Shown: one piece after another, positions 22,567 to 36,127 of the stretch
Layout of the letters: every line of letters begins with the position of its first letter
Position numbering within the stretch: position 1 is the stretch's first letter
Source of the DNA: Taeniopygia guttata
Taxonomy: Eukaryota; Chordata; Aves; Passeriformes; Estrildidae
Reading direction: 5' to 3'
Assembly (NCBI RefSeq): GCF_048771995.1
Contig: NC_133028.1
Coordinates: 73,454,501 to 73,518,500 of the forward strand
DNA: 64,000 bases
Notes under the pieces: generated by a model
Told to the model about the DNA's origin: nothing
Database searches by the model: none
The model's input: the letters and a program-made list of their open reading frames with translations, nothing else
Position numbers and translations under genes: made by a program

Positions 22567-25500
22567 GAAAATTCTTTTGTCCTTTCAAGAGTAATACAAG
22601 AAAAAACTTGCCTGCATTTAAATTCTATTAAAATTAAAATATAGTATGACTCTAGTTTATTTGTACAATTTTATAGAGTCCTTCCTATGGAAAAATTACT
22701 TGGTGGATATCTTTCTTGGGGTTGACCTCAGATTTATTTCAGAATAGTTCCTTTCTCATTCCAGCAATTCAAGCTGGAGTCACAAGGTGCTTCTTCAGCT
22801 TCATTACAGCCGAGTGCCTTGGGGTTTTGTTCAGCACCAGTAACACTAGACTTGCTGGGTGCTTCATGGTCAAAAACATTTTCCAGGGTAGTCCAGGGAC
22901 TTCATATCCAAACTCACTGGATTTCTGGCATTACCTGTTTAGGTATGCAAGGAAGTTCAAGGTCTCAAGAGGAAAAATGGATCCTTATCTGAGCCAAACA
23001 ACTTTGCCAGATCTCTCCACATCCATGTCAGTGCCTAGGTTGCCAGGCCAGCTTTTTCTTACCTAATCAGTGAAGCCAGTCACATCGTGCGCTCCTGCAG
23101 GCTGTACTTGCTAAAATGTCTCAACCCAAAGTAGGATCTTTCCTCAGCTGAATGCTGCTGGAAATCCCTGTGCTCCCTTTAATGTCCTCAGCTTCCAATG
23201 AGATCCTCCAACTCAGACCTCTGGAAAACTTTTAAATCAAATTAAACATTGAAATGTGGGAATTAGAGAGATTTCATATTTGGTCCTACTGAAGAATGAA
23301 CCACTTCTGAAATCTGTCACTAAATAATTTAGGCACAAAATTAATTAATGTAATCCAACACTTAATATTGATCTGCATGATTCATAAGTGACCTACAGTT
23401 TATGCTCGCTATGAATCAATAACTTTTAGCCTTTCACTTTCTATCTTTGAAGGGCTTGAATGGTTCCAACAGTTTTTGCTTACATCAAATGTCAAAACAA
23501 AACAAATAGTGATTTATCAAACTCTGTAGGCTCTTGTTTTTTCTTTTTGTATTTTCTGGTCTTTTTGTTTTCTATACATAAAAACAACATCAATAATTTC
23601 TATATAGTATAGATAAACCCTCTCTAATTTTCTTCCTTATTATGCTCCTTCTCTATAAATAAAAAGCTCTTAATTTTTACTTATCTTTCTATCATATGTA
23701 CATACATATATATGGATGGAATTTTAAACAGTAGTTTGAAGTTATATATAGTAGGCAATATTAATGTATTTATTACTGTACCCTTAACTGTGTATTTTAA
23801 AATTTCTCTACCTATACTATATTCCATCCATAAACTTAGACCCTAATTTATTACAACTGCCCTTCAATACCTGCTGCTCTGAATTTACACCAGTTCTATA
23901 ATTTTGCCAGCCCCCAAAACATCTTTGTATTTCCTTTGGTACCTAACTATATTTAAGGAACATGTGCCACTTAAAACATGTAGGTTTTCTGAGTTATCAG
24001 TCAGTATATGTAGTAAAGCATCTTAAAAAAGCAAAACAAAAACAAAACAAAGCAACCAACAACTACATGCCTGTATCAGCTGGTTTTGTCCTCAGAATGA
24101 TGAATTACAGTCTTCAGATTTCATGCTGAGTCAGAGAATACATTTTGATTTACTACAGTATTCTCTTTTTATGTCCTAGTACACTGAATTTTGTCAGCAT
24201 CACTCTTTCAGGCAGATGGGTATGTTTGTGCTTAAAGTGTAGGGGAAATTGCATGTAAATAAGTTTCTTCCTGATTCATTTTGATTCAGTGGACTCAAGA
24301 GGGGTACAAAATGCTTCTGGAGAGTCATGGCTCCCAGAAAGCAGGCTCATGGTTTACATGCTTGGAGGCACAGGTTCTCCAAGCACTGAAGGACCTCAGA
24401 ACTACCCTTCAGAACACAGTGCAAAAACAAATTGGAAGTAGCAAAACAAGGCAGGATGCTAACAAACAGCTGAGCTCCACTTTGATTGAGAGCATCAAAA
24501 GCACCAGACTTTGTCACCAAATTTTCCCCCCAGAAGGAATTACCTGGAACTGACATGAGTATCTCTAATAATGCTATAGTATATACGACAGCTGAAAAAC
24601 GTATTTGCTTTCAAACACATTCCTTATTCACATTTTCACACATGTTCTGAAAGACAGCTGAAGTTTCTAAGGCCACAGCTCTGAAGAGACTTAGACAGCT
24701 CCAGCTCTCAAACTGCCCAAGATCTAATTGCAAACGGAAGGCTTGAATCCAAAATTGGTTCCTTCAACTAAAGTAATGAGAGAGGAAAAAAGAAATCAGT
24801 GCACAAAAAATACCTATTGAAGCATTGGAACAAATGTCTCCTATCACATGAAAAACTATTTAAATAAGAATAAAAATATAAGGTATGAACAAGATTTAAA
24901 AATACTCCCAGAAATGCTGATCAACTCTAGTATTTGCTTCTTCATTATTGGACATATCAATCTCTTTTGTAAATTCAAGGGATTATTTTGAAGCAAATTG
25001 CAAAACATCACAGCTTTTAGGGTAAGAATTTATCTTATCTCCAAGATATGAAAAAGAGCAAACCTCTAAGCTCTCCATAGGTCTGCAAAAATTTGGCGTG
25101 CTAAAACCTTTGACAGTCATATTCATAAGAATTATGTCTCCATGTTACAAAATAAGAATTCTTCGGTGGGTCTTTTGTAGCAAAGATATTATAACAAGAC
25201 AGTTAATAAATACAGTATGGACAGAAACTTGTCTTGAAGCACAACATCCTTTTCCCAACTAAAACTGTACTAGTAGGGTAAATCTCTAGTCCCTTCCCAA
25301 TGAAGGACTCTGACAACACAACTGGTGCAACCTAGGCTGACAGCAAGTGCAGATATAACCTTGTGAATCTAAGCAAAAGACCCCACAATGTTTCAAATCC
25401 TCCATCTCTTTAGTGTATCATGCTAACGTGACTAGCTTGCTAATTATGAATCCAAGTGTCAAAGCATGGTGGGTTTGGAAAGGTGTTAAGGTCATTCTAG

Positions 25501-27308
25501 ATCACTATTTGCAAAACATTGTTTTGTTCTGTTCAGGTTAAGATTCATTGGATCTTACTTGCAAGATGAAGTTCTCGCATGAGACTCATATTTTTGTTAC
25601 TCAGATCCTGGAATTTACCACTTGAAAATAGAGAACGTTGGCCTGCATTGGCATAGCTTACCAGTTTTAACTATAACAATTATATCTGCTGGCTACTACA
25701 ATAATATATAAACTATACTTGGCATCATACTATCAAAATCATTAAAAAAGCCCAATTAATTGTGAAGTGGTTCTTCCTGTCAGAAATCCAGGCTATCTGT
25801 TGAAGGCCAAGAATTCATACAAATTAAACTAATTCACATAAAGAACTGACATCAGGCAACAACATGTATTAATTAATGCATTGCTGGATTAGTATTTACT
25901 AGTGATACTTATTCATTCCTAAAGGAATTAACACTAACTCTCTATTAAATATCAGAGAAACCTCACACTTTGGGAACATAAGAAGATAAACATCATCTTT
26001 TTTAGGTTCTTTTTGGTTTGGGAATTCTCTGTTTATCTGTTCTTAACTGATGCCCATCTTTTCTTCAGATTCTTCTATGAGACCCTGCCAGAGATAGGCA
26101 ACACATCTTCTTTTCTTATTAGCAAGCAAATTTTCTGGAAAGAGACCAAATGACATGAACCCTCAATTTGCTTTCCAATGCTATGCAATTCTCCCACTAT
26201 TCAATTATACCCAGTCTATAAAGGATACAATAGTTTGTTGTTTGGTGTTTTTTTGGGCATTACTTCAGTATGTGCCGTTAACATCACAGTCTGTTAACAG
26301 AATGAGCAAGAAGACTGGTGCAACTACAAATAAATCAGTAGCAACAGTGGCCAGAATTGCTGTAACCCCAAAGTCAGAGAAAAGAGACCAAGCTTTGCAA
26401 AATTATTCACATTAAAGTTGGGCAATCAGAACTCCAGGCAGCCTTGCAAAGTGAGGCCTAAAAATTCATTTCATCCTAATCTGTCCTTAAAATTCTAGCC
26501 AGAGGAAGAAATTCAGGGGTACCTTTTCTGCAGAATAATACTATCATTTATTGTTCAGGCTGAGGAGCAAAGATACTGAAAATCCCTTTAAAACATGTGG
26601 AATAAAATCTTAGACTCCTTGAAGTTTCTAGCAAAATCTGCATGACAATTCATTGGACCAAGCTGCAATCAGTGGTCCTTTTTCCCAAACACTATGATTA
26701 CAAACCTTCATTTTGCAAGGAAGTCTCGTAAAATATCAGTGTGTGATTCTTGCAGATATTTTTACATATATTGTAAGACTCATTCTCTACAGCACAGATT
26801 TTGATTATTACTATTTTTCCCCTCAAAATGAAATATTCAAAATGTTTGATGTTTTCCAGTGCACAACATCTCTAATGTTAAAGGCTGACGTACTTGGTAA
26901 TTATACAGTTTGATCAGGTGAAAATGAAATAAGTGATAATACTGTAAAAATTATAATGGCAGTTATAATGACAACTATGAACTGAGCAGATCTTTGATCA
27001 AAGTCCAAAAGTTAATGAAATGTGCAGGCAAGACACAAGACAGATATGTGTAGAGAACAATTTGGGAGGAGGACAAGAAATTTTTACAAAAATTCTCAAA
27101 ATGAAAAAAAACCCCAAAAGATAGAAGATAAGTGGCTTTGTCAAAGGGGGATGAGAAAGAGAAAATGAGAGGTTAATTATTACTCATGCAAGGTACGTAG
27201 AGGTAAGATGGATGATAAGGGAGATTAAAGTCTGGAATGTTAGATGCACAGCTGAGACTTTGAGACTATTAATTGTGAGTGGCTGCAGGAAGCTGGCCAG
27301 AGATGAGC
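22567..27308. other. Gene-free stretch
   Basis: I find no supported gene, RNA or mobile element. Open frames up to 116 codons (for example 22716-23066 on the plus strand) show no recognisable domain. Confidence 0.55.
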
Positions 27309-27346
27309 ATGAAGTACAGTGTGATAAATGAAGTACAGTGTGATAA
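27309..27346. repeat. Perfect 19-bp tandem duplication
   Basis: The unit atgaagtacagtgtgataa occurs twice head to tail without mismatch (27309-27327 and 27328-27346). Confidence 0.95.
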
Positions 27347-28284
27347 AGCTGGCAGAGCTGTGCTCTGCTTGCTCTGCAAAGAATGATCTACAGGCAATGC
27401 CACCATCTGCCAGGCAAAGCCAGAGATCACGAACGGAAAACTTCATAACATTTTCACATCATTATTCTTCAAGAATCAGACACTATAAAACTGGTTAGAG
27501 TATGATAAAATATTTCACTGGAAATACAAGAGAGGATTCTGTTCAATGGGAATGGAGAAAATCCAGGTCACAGTGTGCTCCTGAGCTGTGACCGCTGCAT
27601 GGTCAGCAGGTTGAGAAATGTGAATTTGGGCAACATATAAGTCTTCATAAAAACATTACTTTGTACATGCTACAGTGTGATCTGAGTTAATCTCATTATT
27701 TGAGTTAAATTCCCTGAAGAATAAGGTCATTCTAGGCATGCTCCAGGAGTTGTAGGATTTAAGCAGGGTTTCCATGTGTTTTGCATCCTCTGGACCAAAA
27801 GGTCTCTTTGGGATGGCTTTTCTCAAGAGGAAATCCACAGAACAGAGGAGTTACTAAGATTCAGAAGACAGATGAGACAAGACTTAAACATTAACCACAT
27901 GAGTGTGTGAACGGAATAGAGTAAAATTCAAGAAATTGAATAAATTGAGGTTTTTTTTTTTTTACAGGACTAATTTAGCAGAGAGATTAAAGGCCAAAGC
28001 AATTGGCAGTAGGCACAGGAAACAGGGACTAGCCTGTCAAGAAGACTAAGTCAGTAGTCAGAAAGGGAGATGGGATGGGACACTACATTCTAAATAATGA
28101 AAAAACTAACAAACTTCAGTTTGGATGGCAAAGACACTTCATGTGAGACATGATGGGTTTTTCTAACTACTAGAAATGTAAAAGCTGGTGAGAATGTTAA
28201 AAATAAAAAATATTGATTACATGCTGATTAGTTTGGAGAAAAGGAAAATTAGAGGAAATAACATATAAACAGTAAATAAAGCTG

Positions 28285-28302
28285 CACACACACACACACA
28301 CA
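28285..28302 (+). repeat. (CA)9 microsatellite
   Basis: Nine uninterrupted CA dinucleotides, flanked by unique sequence. Confidence 0.95.
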
Positions 28303-31300
28303 GATATTCCTGTAAAATATACATATTGCTGAAATCAACAGGGCTGTGGTGAATAAAGACTTTGGGAGGAAAAAAGCTACCATGCCAAGCAGATAAATTT
28401 ATATGAACAGTTAAAACAGATTTTCAGCCCAATTCAGCATTTAGACAGCAATCAAAACAGCTTAAGGTTGCCCTCAGATCATGTCAGAAAATGCTAGGAT
28501 CTCCTAGCTGAAAATAATAATGCTAATTCTTAACCTTTTCCATACTTCTCTTTGGCCATGTGGCACTCATGAAGCTGCTATTTGCCACCTCAAAGTAAGC
28601 TAATAGCATTTTCAAAATGCAATTAGAACCTTTCAGAAGAAAGCTCAGGTTGTATTTGGATAATATGAAGTTAACTCTCTACTACGTTTCACAGACAGGC
28701 ACACCAAAGCTAATAAATTCTCCTCGTGTCTTCAGATTATTAACACACCTACTGGCAATGTCAAGACGTTAGTTTAAAGAATTTCAAATATGAAACAGTT
28801 CAGTAATCTGCTTTACGACAGCTGACTGACAAAGCTAATTAACTGCCTGGAGAAGATTCTTTATAAATGAAGCAACTTCTGTCTGAAGAGATTTTCAAGA
28901 ACAACAAAATATTTGTTTTGTCTTTGTCTCTTCTGTCATATTTTCTCCCTTCCAGCCTTCGCCATCTCATGTAATCTTTGAGAAAAGTTTCCTTGATGGT
29001 ATTTATATATTGCCTTTCCTCTGACTTGGTGGTTTCTTCTGTGTCTTTCTCTGTGTCCTTTTATCTTCCTGCTGGAAATTTCTTCTCCTCTCCTCCAGAC
29101 CTTTTCAGGCCCTCTCCACAGAGCACTTTCACCTTTTGTGCCTTGCATCCCTATGCTCTCCTCAGCTGCAGGTTGCTGTTTCAGCACCTCCATCTGCTTC
29201 AGATATTCTTCTCATTGAGAGACTTTCCACCATGCATCATTTCCACAAAAAAGGGAACCTGTTTGCCTCCAGCTTTAGTTGCACAGAAGGAAAACAGTAC
29301 TTCAAGGTTTTCTTTTCCCCATTTGACTCACTGAATATTACAATTTGGGGCAAATTTTTATGCAGAGGAAGCTGACACTGGATTCTAATAGCCTTTATTG
29401 TCAGCAGGCACCATGGTGCATCTCAGTCTTGCCTTGAAAGACATCATTCTGCCCATTAGATGATCTCTCCTTAGTGAGAACAACCTATTTATTATACCAG
29501 GTAATGTACCAGTTTAATGAAACGAACAGAGCTAGTAAAATTACCTATTGCATAATTACAGATTAAGGGCACTGAGAGTACTGAGATTAAAAAATACCTG
29601 CAAAATTCAAAACAGCAACAAGCGGAGGAGTTATTTTATGAAGATGAACAGACTCTTGTTCCCATCGGAACCCAACTCTCAATATAAGTATTGGTGCATT
29701 ACAGGCAGAAAAACAGCAGGACTGGAAATATTTATTTTTAGGCTCTTGCTACATGATGCCTGTGTCACAGACCATCAGCAGCAGGTTCATTTTATCCAGA
29801 ATGTTTCCTTTTTTTAAACATAAATTAATTTTGTAAATGTAAACAATTCTTCTTGAATGATATAGCATTTTCCTCAGATTTTTTAACACCAAAAAAACAG
29901 ACTGAAAAAATAATAGTGCATCTCTTGGTAAATTTCAAAACACTTGAGGGATCAGATTTCCAGCTGGGCTTGCAGAAGCATTTGCAGAAATTCTGTTTAC
30001 AGGTTCGGTTTTGTCTGATCCTGCTCAATCCTCTCAGAATGAGGGACACCCACTGGAGAGAAGTTTGTCCTGTGACTCCCGGTGTCATTCACCCCCTGCC
30101 CTTTGACTTGCTGGCAGCATATGCAGAAAAGAATCAGGATTTCCCACTGAATCATCACTTTAGCAATGGCATTATCCTCATGTTGCACAGCATCGTCAAG
30201 GAAGGGAGGTGGGTTAAAACAACTAGAGAATTACTGAGTCTCCTCCCACATCATTTCTCTTCAAGAGGAGTAATTTTGTTGATCTTGCCACATTCCCCCC
30301 CTTCACTTTTTTGTGGAACACATACTCACTGTCTTCAAAAGATCTACATCTCCCACTATTCAAAATACAGAGGAACCAATGTTTGTTAGTTATTGATAGG
30401 AGGCTAAGTGAGACATGGAAATCCACTTGTAATGCTGCAAAATTGAGAGCTGTGTTATTGTCACTGTCCTTCCCCACTCTGCCCTCTCCAAAAGTCAGAT
30501 GTAGTAATATTTGAAGCCCTGCTTAGACTCTACACTTAAATTCATGGAATGTATCACTTTAGAATCAGATATTTTACACAGTTTCAATCAAAAATTAGAC
30601 TGCCCTTTCTGCTGTTGGATATGACAGATGTGACAACAATTCTTGACAGACCATCTAGGCATTAGATTTTGGGGAAATAAAAGCACATGAATGTGTGGTT
30701 AAGGATGCTTATAGTATTAAAGGATAGTTGGTAAATAATTTTTATTCATGAGCTTATCAGACTCAAGCCTGAGAGTCCATCCATAGATGAGACACTCCTC
30801 CCCATCCTTCTTTAAAACTCACTGATTTTACTTTGCTTTTATAGGGCTGTGCTAGCTAATTAGGGAATTTCCATAATCTATTTTTAATATGTACCATCTT
30901 CTGTTCTGTTTAGTGCAGCCTTAAGATAGACTTTTATCTTTACTGCTGTGCACAGATCATCCGAAAATACAAGTTCAGTGCTACATGACAACTTAAAATG
31001 AGCCTTAATGAAGCTTGGGAACAGCTGTTAGAAACTCCAGTTGAATAGGTTTGCCCAAGCAGCAGTAGCTTGTAGTGCTTTTTCTCTTACAGCACTGTTG
31101 AGTCATCTGCTACCATACACAGAATGAGAAAAATCAAAAATGAAACACCAAAGCTGGTTAATCCTTTTTTCCCAGACATTTTATTTTAATCAGAGTTTTA
31201 ATAAGTACATTATGAACCATCATCTCTTAAGCCTTTCACCTTTTTAATTATATTACTGCTCTGAACATCGACAAAAGCAAATGTTATTATGCAAATTTTG

Positions 31301-32785
31301 CTCCAAATTCGTGTCCTTACTGAGAGCATAAGAAAGTTCAAACATCGTTTTTAATTATACTATAGCTAAATGAGCTGCAAATCATTAAAAATTACAATAA
31401 GCTCTCATGATTTTATGTGTTCCCTAAGCTAGAAAACAAAAGATTATATATTTTAAGTAGGATAAAGTATTTAGAGAACTCTGACAGTCAAACATGATTG
31501 AAACAAGGAAGTTCCCTTTCTTCATACCATTTGTCTTACCTTTTTGACCTTTAAATGTTAGACACTAAACTATCTGGCATAAAGAACACTCGGTGCTTTT
31601 GTATTGCTTTTCTCCTTACAAGGATGTGTAGGTTTCCTGAAGCTTCTTCAATTTACTTTTTAAATACCATTTGCCAGTAATTCATTTAGAATATATGGGA
31701 GCAGTTTACTTTCATGTGTCAAATCCAAAGCATACAGCATGAAATATGAGGGGTATGTTTTTCCTCCTCCAGTATCCTTGTTATCTGGTGTTGTTTTGGT
31801 AACACCTGTGGGCTTAATTCCCACTCCACACGGCATGGGAAAGCTGCAACAAAAAACATAGATCAAAAGCACATAGTTAAACTCTAGAGCTAGCTAAGAA
31901 ATAAGAACTCAGATGACAGGACACAGGAGAAAAAGGAAATAGATGACTGCACTGAGCCTGATAAGCAGAATCCACAGAACACCTGATTAACTTTTTCTCT
32001 TCTCCTTCCCTCAGTCAATACCTTCAAATGGAAATTTCAATAAGCCAGGACTTGATGTTGCCAACGTTTTGGATGATTCGTATCAACCCAACAGGGCCAA
32101 AAACATATGCATTGGGCTTCACCTCATTAATGTTTCTGATCATTGAATATTTCATTATGAAATTTTCAGTTGTTCTATAGGAAAACTGCAAGAGACAGAG
32201 GATTCTTACTCGTTGGGTAAAGGTTCAGCAAGTCTGTAGACACCCTGGCCCAGGGAAATTTCACTTCACACTGCAATGGCATTGGAATTTGTTCTTTTCT
32301 TCACCAGTTCTGAACTTCAGTGCAATTTGACTGGCTTGCATAAAGACTAGGGATTGTTTGATTGTGGAAAGAGCATTATTTGCTGAGTTTAAAAAGTTTT
32401 AGTCTCATGAATTTTCATGCCAGTTACGCCAATGTTTTATTTTCACGGTGGTTTGGAGGACACTACACAATTATCACAGCCCCATGGACAAATAACAAAG
32501 ACAAAACTGGAAGGAAGTGGATTTAGACCTGTGCTTGGCAGCTCATACACTTTTCAAACTGTGACTGTCCTAGCAACACTGCTCTTCTAAACTTTCTGAA
32601 AAAAAAAAAAATACACTACATACGATAACTCTGCAAAATAAAAGTAAACACTAAGACCCTGTCTCACTTATAAGGAACTTATCTGAAGCAGTTAGACTGG
32701 AAAGAGTGTAAAGCATCATTATCATAATACATGATAAGAAGTGCAGTAACAGTGAAATTTTAGAACAGCACAGAAAAGAGACATT
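28303..32785. other. Gene-free stretch with possible conserved non-coding sequence near 31.26-31.40 kb
   Basis: No gene is supported. A 178-codon plus-strand frame at 29853-30389 is long for this composition but lacks any recognisable motif. Around 31260-31400 the sequence holds an octamer ATGCAAAT, several TAAT homeodomain-type cores and retained CpGs, which is the texture of a conserved non-coding element. Confidence 0.4.
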
Positions 32786-32809
32786 AATTTTAATTTTAAT
32801 TTTAATTTG
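32786..32809 (+). repeat. (TTTTAA)n simple repeat
   Basis: Four units of a TTTTAA hexamer in tandem. A poly-A-rich tract (32974-33006) follows about 170 bases later. Confidence 0.9.
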
Positions 32810-33006
32810 AAAGTCATTCACAAGGAAGCTTCTCATGCATGAAAAATGCCTACAAAAAACACTTCTCACAATCTGGAGAAGAGAAAAGTCTTTACACACA
32901 ATAACAGGACAAGAGTATATGTCAACTCCCAAAAAAATGGCATTAAAAGCCCAGAAACTGTTTTCAGGAAGAAAGGAAAAAAAAGAAAAAAAAAAAAAAA
33001 AGAAAA

Positions 33007-36000
33007 AGGGCAAAGATCTTCCCAGTTTCACCTAGTTATAAACCTTGTCTTAAAGCAAGACAGTTTTCTCAGGTCTATCAGGCCATTTGTCTAAGATAAT
33101 ACCTTTAAGAATTATTTATGAAATAATGTTTTAGCCACTCTAAAGAAAATTCAACTTTTTGCATCATAAGGAAACAAAGAAAAAAGAAAGACAGGAGAAA
33201 GCTACTGGTTCCCAGCCTATTGAATAACTGCTCTCTTTTTCCTTGAGACGTGCAGAGAAGTGTTTTGGATATCTTGACATACATATCAGGTTTTGGGAAG
33301 GGAGGGAGGGGCAGTGGAAGTCTGGAAGAGCACAAGAGAACAAAGAAGGAATTTTCTGATTAGATATAGCTTACCTGGAGAGACTTTTTAGTTCATTTTT
33401 TGCATAGATTTTAAAGGGAAGCAAAGGTAGCTACCCCAGCTGCCAATGTGTTCAGAAGCCATAAGTAAAATCTGGCTGAAATATGAAAACAAGGTAATAA
33501 TCTCTGGCACAAATACTCCTTGCCACATAAATATCAGCTGTAGAACAGAGAATAGATACTTTAGGAAGATGAGGTCTATAGAACACTACATTATTTCACA
33601 ATTAAAATTATTTTAAATTAATCTTCTCATTCAAAACTCTTTCACAAATGAAATGTTGCATAAACTCATAGCTTGCACAGAGACACACCCATAACTTGCA
33701 CGGAGAAAATATCAGAAATTTCAGCTTTGTAATTCTAGTCTGGATCATTAAAAGACGTAATTTTTAAAGATAACCTGTACACCAAGGTAACATCTTGCCC
33801 CAGGAATTTCACTTGCATTTTCCCATTATTTCCAAAGGAAAAGGCTTGTCTTACTCTTTTATTCAGTCTTTTTGTCAGCTATCATAACTGTGCTTTTGGT
33901 AAATTTTCTCTCTTAAATCAAAAGACATTAATGAAATGGCTGGTGCTATCCTATTCCATTTTCTATTTATTAAAGTATTAAGAGCAATTACCAGAAAAAA
34001 AAATGTTTCCTATCATCTTTTACAAAATGTGGCTTCAATACTATCAAGTCACATAAATACAAAATGACAAATAGCCATAAATACTACACCCAAGCAAAGT
34101 TAAGTAGGAGTCTATTAAACTTGTACTTCTGTCATTCCCCAGAATTCTGTGCAGTGTGTATAGGCACTCCTCTCTTTCTGATAAATGCTTGGTTAGCATT
34201 CACACTTGCAATGGCTTCTCAGACCTTTGCAGTGCTATTAAACATCTTTACATCATTATTGTTTCTTTTTTTCATAAGGCAAGGACCATTAAGCAGAGAA
34301 AGAATTTATTTCAATAGAGAGAGCAGCACGTGAAATGTCCCAGCTCAAAGCAGCAGAATACTTGCAGGGTGACAGGCAGTTATATTTCCTCACCCATCAC
34401 CACAGTAGTGTACAGAACTTTTACATTACCTAAACTCAATTATTTATGAAAATCTGACCAGTTTAAAAACTATTAAAGCCCACCAAAAAAAAAATCTCTT
34501 AAGTGTTATTTATCTCTAATATGATTTTGGTGGGCCCAATGAAAATATTAGCAGTACTTTAAATTACAGTTTTTCAAAGAACATCTAATTTAAAGCTACA
34601 AAGACAGATATATTGTCATTTAATATAAAACAATTTATAATTACTTAGTAATAATGGGAATGAGCACTAAAAACATAACACAGTAGCTGTACAAACACTT
34701 AATCCTTCTCATTTTATATTATGATACTACTTATTTTAAATTAAATATCTTTACATAATGCTGATAGCAGTCACAGAGTAACTGTGCTCTTAATCACCTT
34801 ATGACTTAAGAAGAATCATAAAACATAGGCATTGTGCTATCGATTCCCAAACATGTCCCTCTATATATTTTCCCACACAGATCATAGTTAAATTTTAGGG
34901 ACTGTGCCAAAGCCATTCCCTGAAACTAAAGAAATAATGATAAAACACAATCTGAACATTATTGGGATGCCCAGGATTTTCAAATAAAAGAGTTGGGCTT
35001 TAAAACTCCAACACAGTTAGCAAATATTCCCTAAGGGAAGAATTATAAAAAGAAAAAAACTAAAAAATCTTGCAAGTGAACCTGATTCTGCAGCATTCAT
35101 TAACTGTGATACAGCAGTTACATGCCCCCAAACCCTAACCATGCTCTCTATGCAAATAACACAGGTTTAGCTTACAATAATGAGCCTACTTAAACCTAAA
35201 TGCACTTCCAGGGAATCAATTAGAGCTAAGCCATTGCTAAATGTGACCCATTGTACACACCCCTGACTTAAACCGGGCTGTTTTATATGCCTAAACTTCT
35301 GATTTCATGCTGACATTTTGCCAAGCAACCAACTCGGCAAAAATTGAAATAGTCTTTCATGAAAGTTTCAGTCAAACTATACTCTTCATTAAAACATATT
35401 TGTGCCAAACAATAAACAGAGAGAGACACCAGCCTCACAAATTCAAGGTATAGATACTCAGAGCTATTGCCAAAACACCGAAGTACTGTGAATTTAAAAC
35501 CATGGCCTCATAAGGAGCCTTTTCCTTAAGAGAAGGCATGCTGCCATGTATAGACATAAGACACAAAATGATGGTCTGTTTTCTAGAACAGACCTTTCCT
35601 TCCATAAATGTCCAAAAATTGTGTTTAACAAAATACATTTTCATAGCTAAGCTTCATAAATGATAGAGAACATCCTGTCAAAAAACTCCCAAATAGTTCT
35701 CTTGGCTGTGAGGTCTTAATGTACTATTAAAAGTAAGAGTATGTGAGAAAGGAGGGATCAAAATAACAATAAAGAGCAAACACTTTGGACCTGCATCACT
35801 AAAGGACACTAGAAAGTATTTGCTTCACTATATCAATTTGTAGAAATAGATATGCTAAGCATGGAAAATAAAATATCTGTGCTTTGGTATTTCTCCAACT
35901 TTTTAAAACTTTGCGAGAAGCGTAAACTTTGCATTTAACTTGCACCTTTTAAACAGCAGATAAAAGGTCAGAAGTGTGAATACAGCTTAATTTCTCTGGC

Positions 36001-36092
36001 TAGTGCACACCTGACAAGAAAATACCTCGTCAAAGAAATCCTATTTAAAGGAAATAGAACTAATTCTTTGAGCAGCAACACAGAAAGACCCT

Positions 36093-36127
<35 letters not shown>

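Noticed and set aside
29853-30389. 178-codon plus-strand open frame
   Set aside because: It is long for the composition but has no domain, no motif, and poly-pyrimidine-derived Leu/Ser/His runs. Two antisense frames are also open over parts of it. Chance is adequate in 64 kb of six-frame search.
31542-31620. Minus-strand donor AAAAG|GTAAGA with an upstream acceptor-like AG
   Set aside because: All three frames of the implied exon contain stops.
32015-32146. 43-codon plus-strand open segment after an excellent 3' splice site (SIPSNGNFNKPGLDV...)
   Set aside because: The acceptor is good, but the segment simply runs to a stop with no poly-A signal found nearby and no phase-matched upstream exon. 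I briefly considered a dUTPase-like retroviral fragment, but none of the signature motifs are present.
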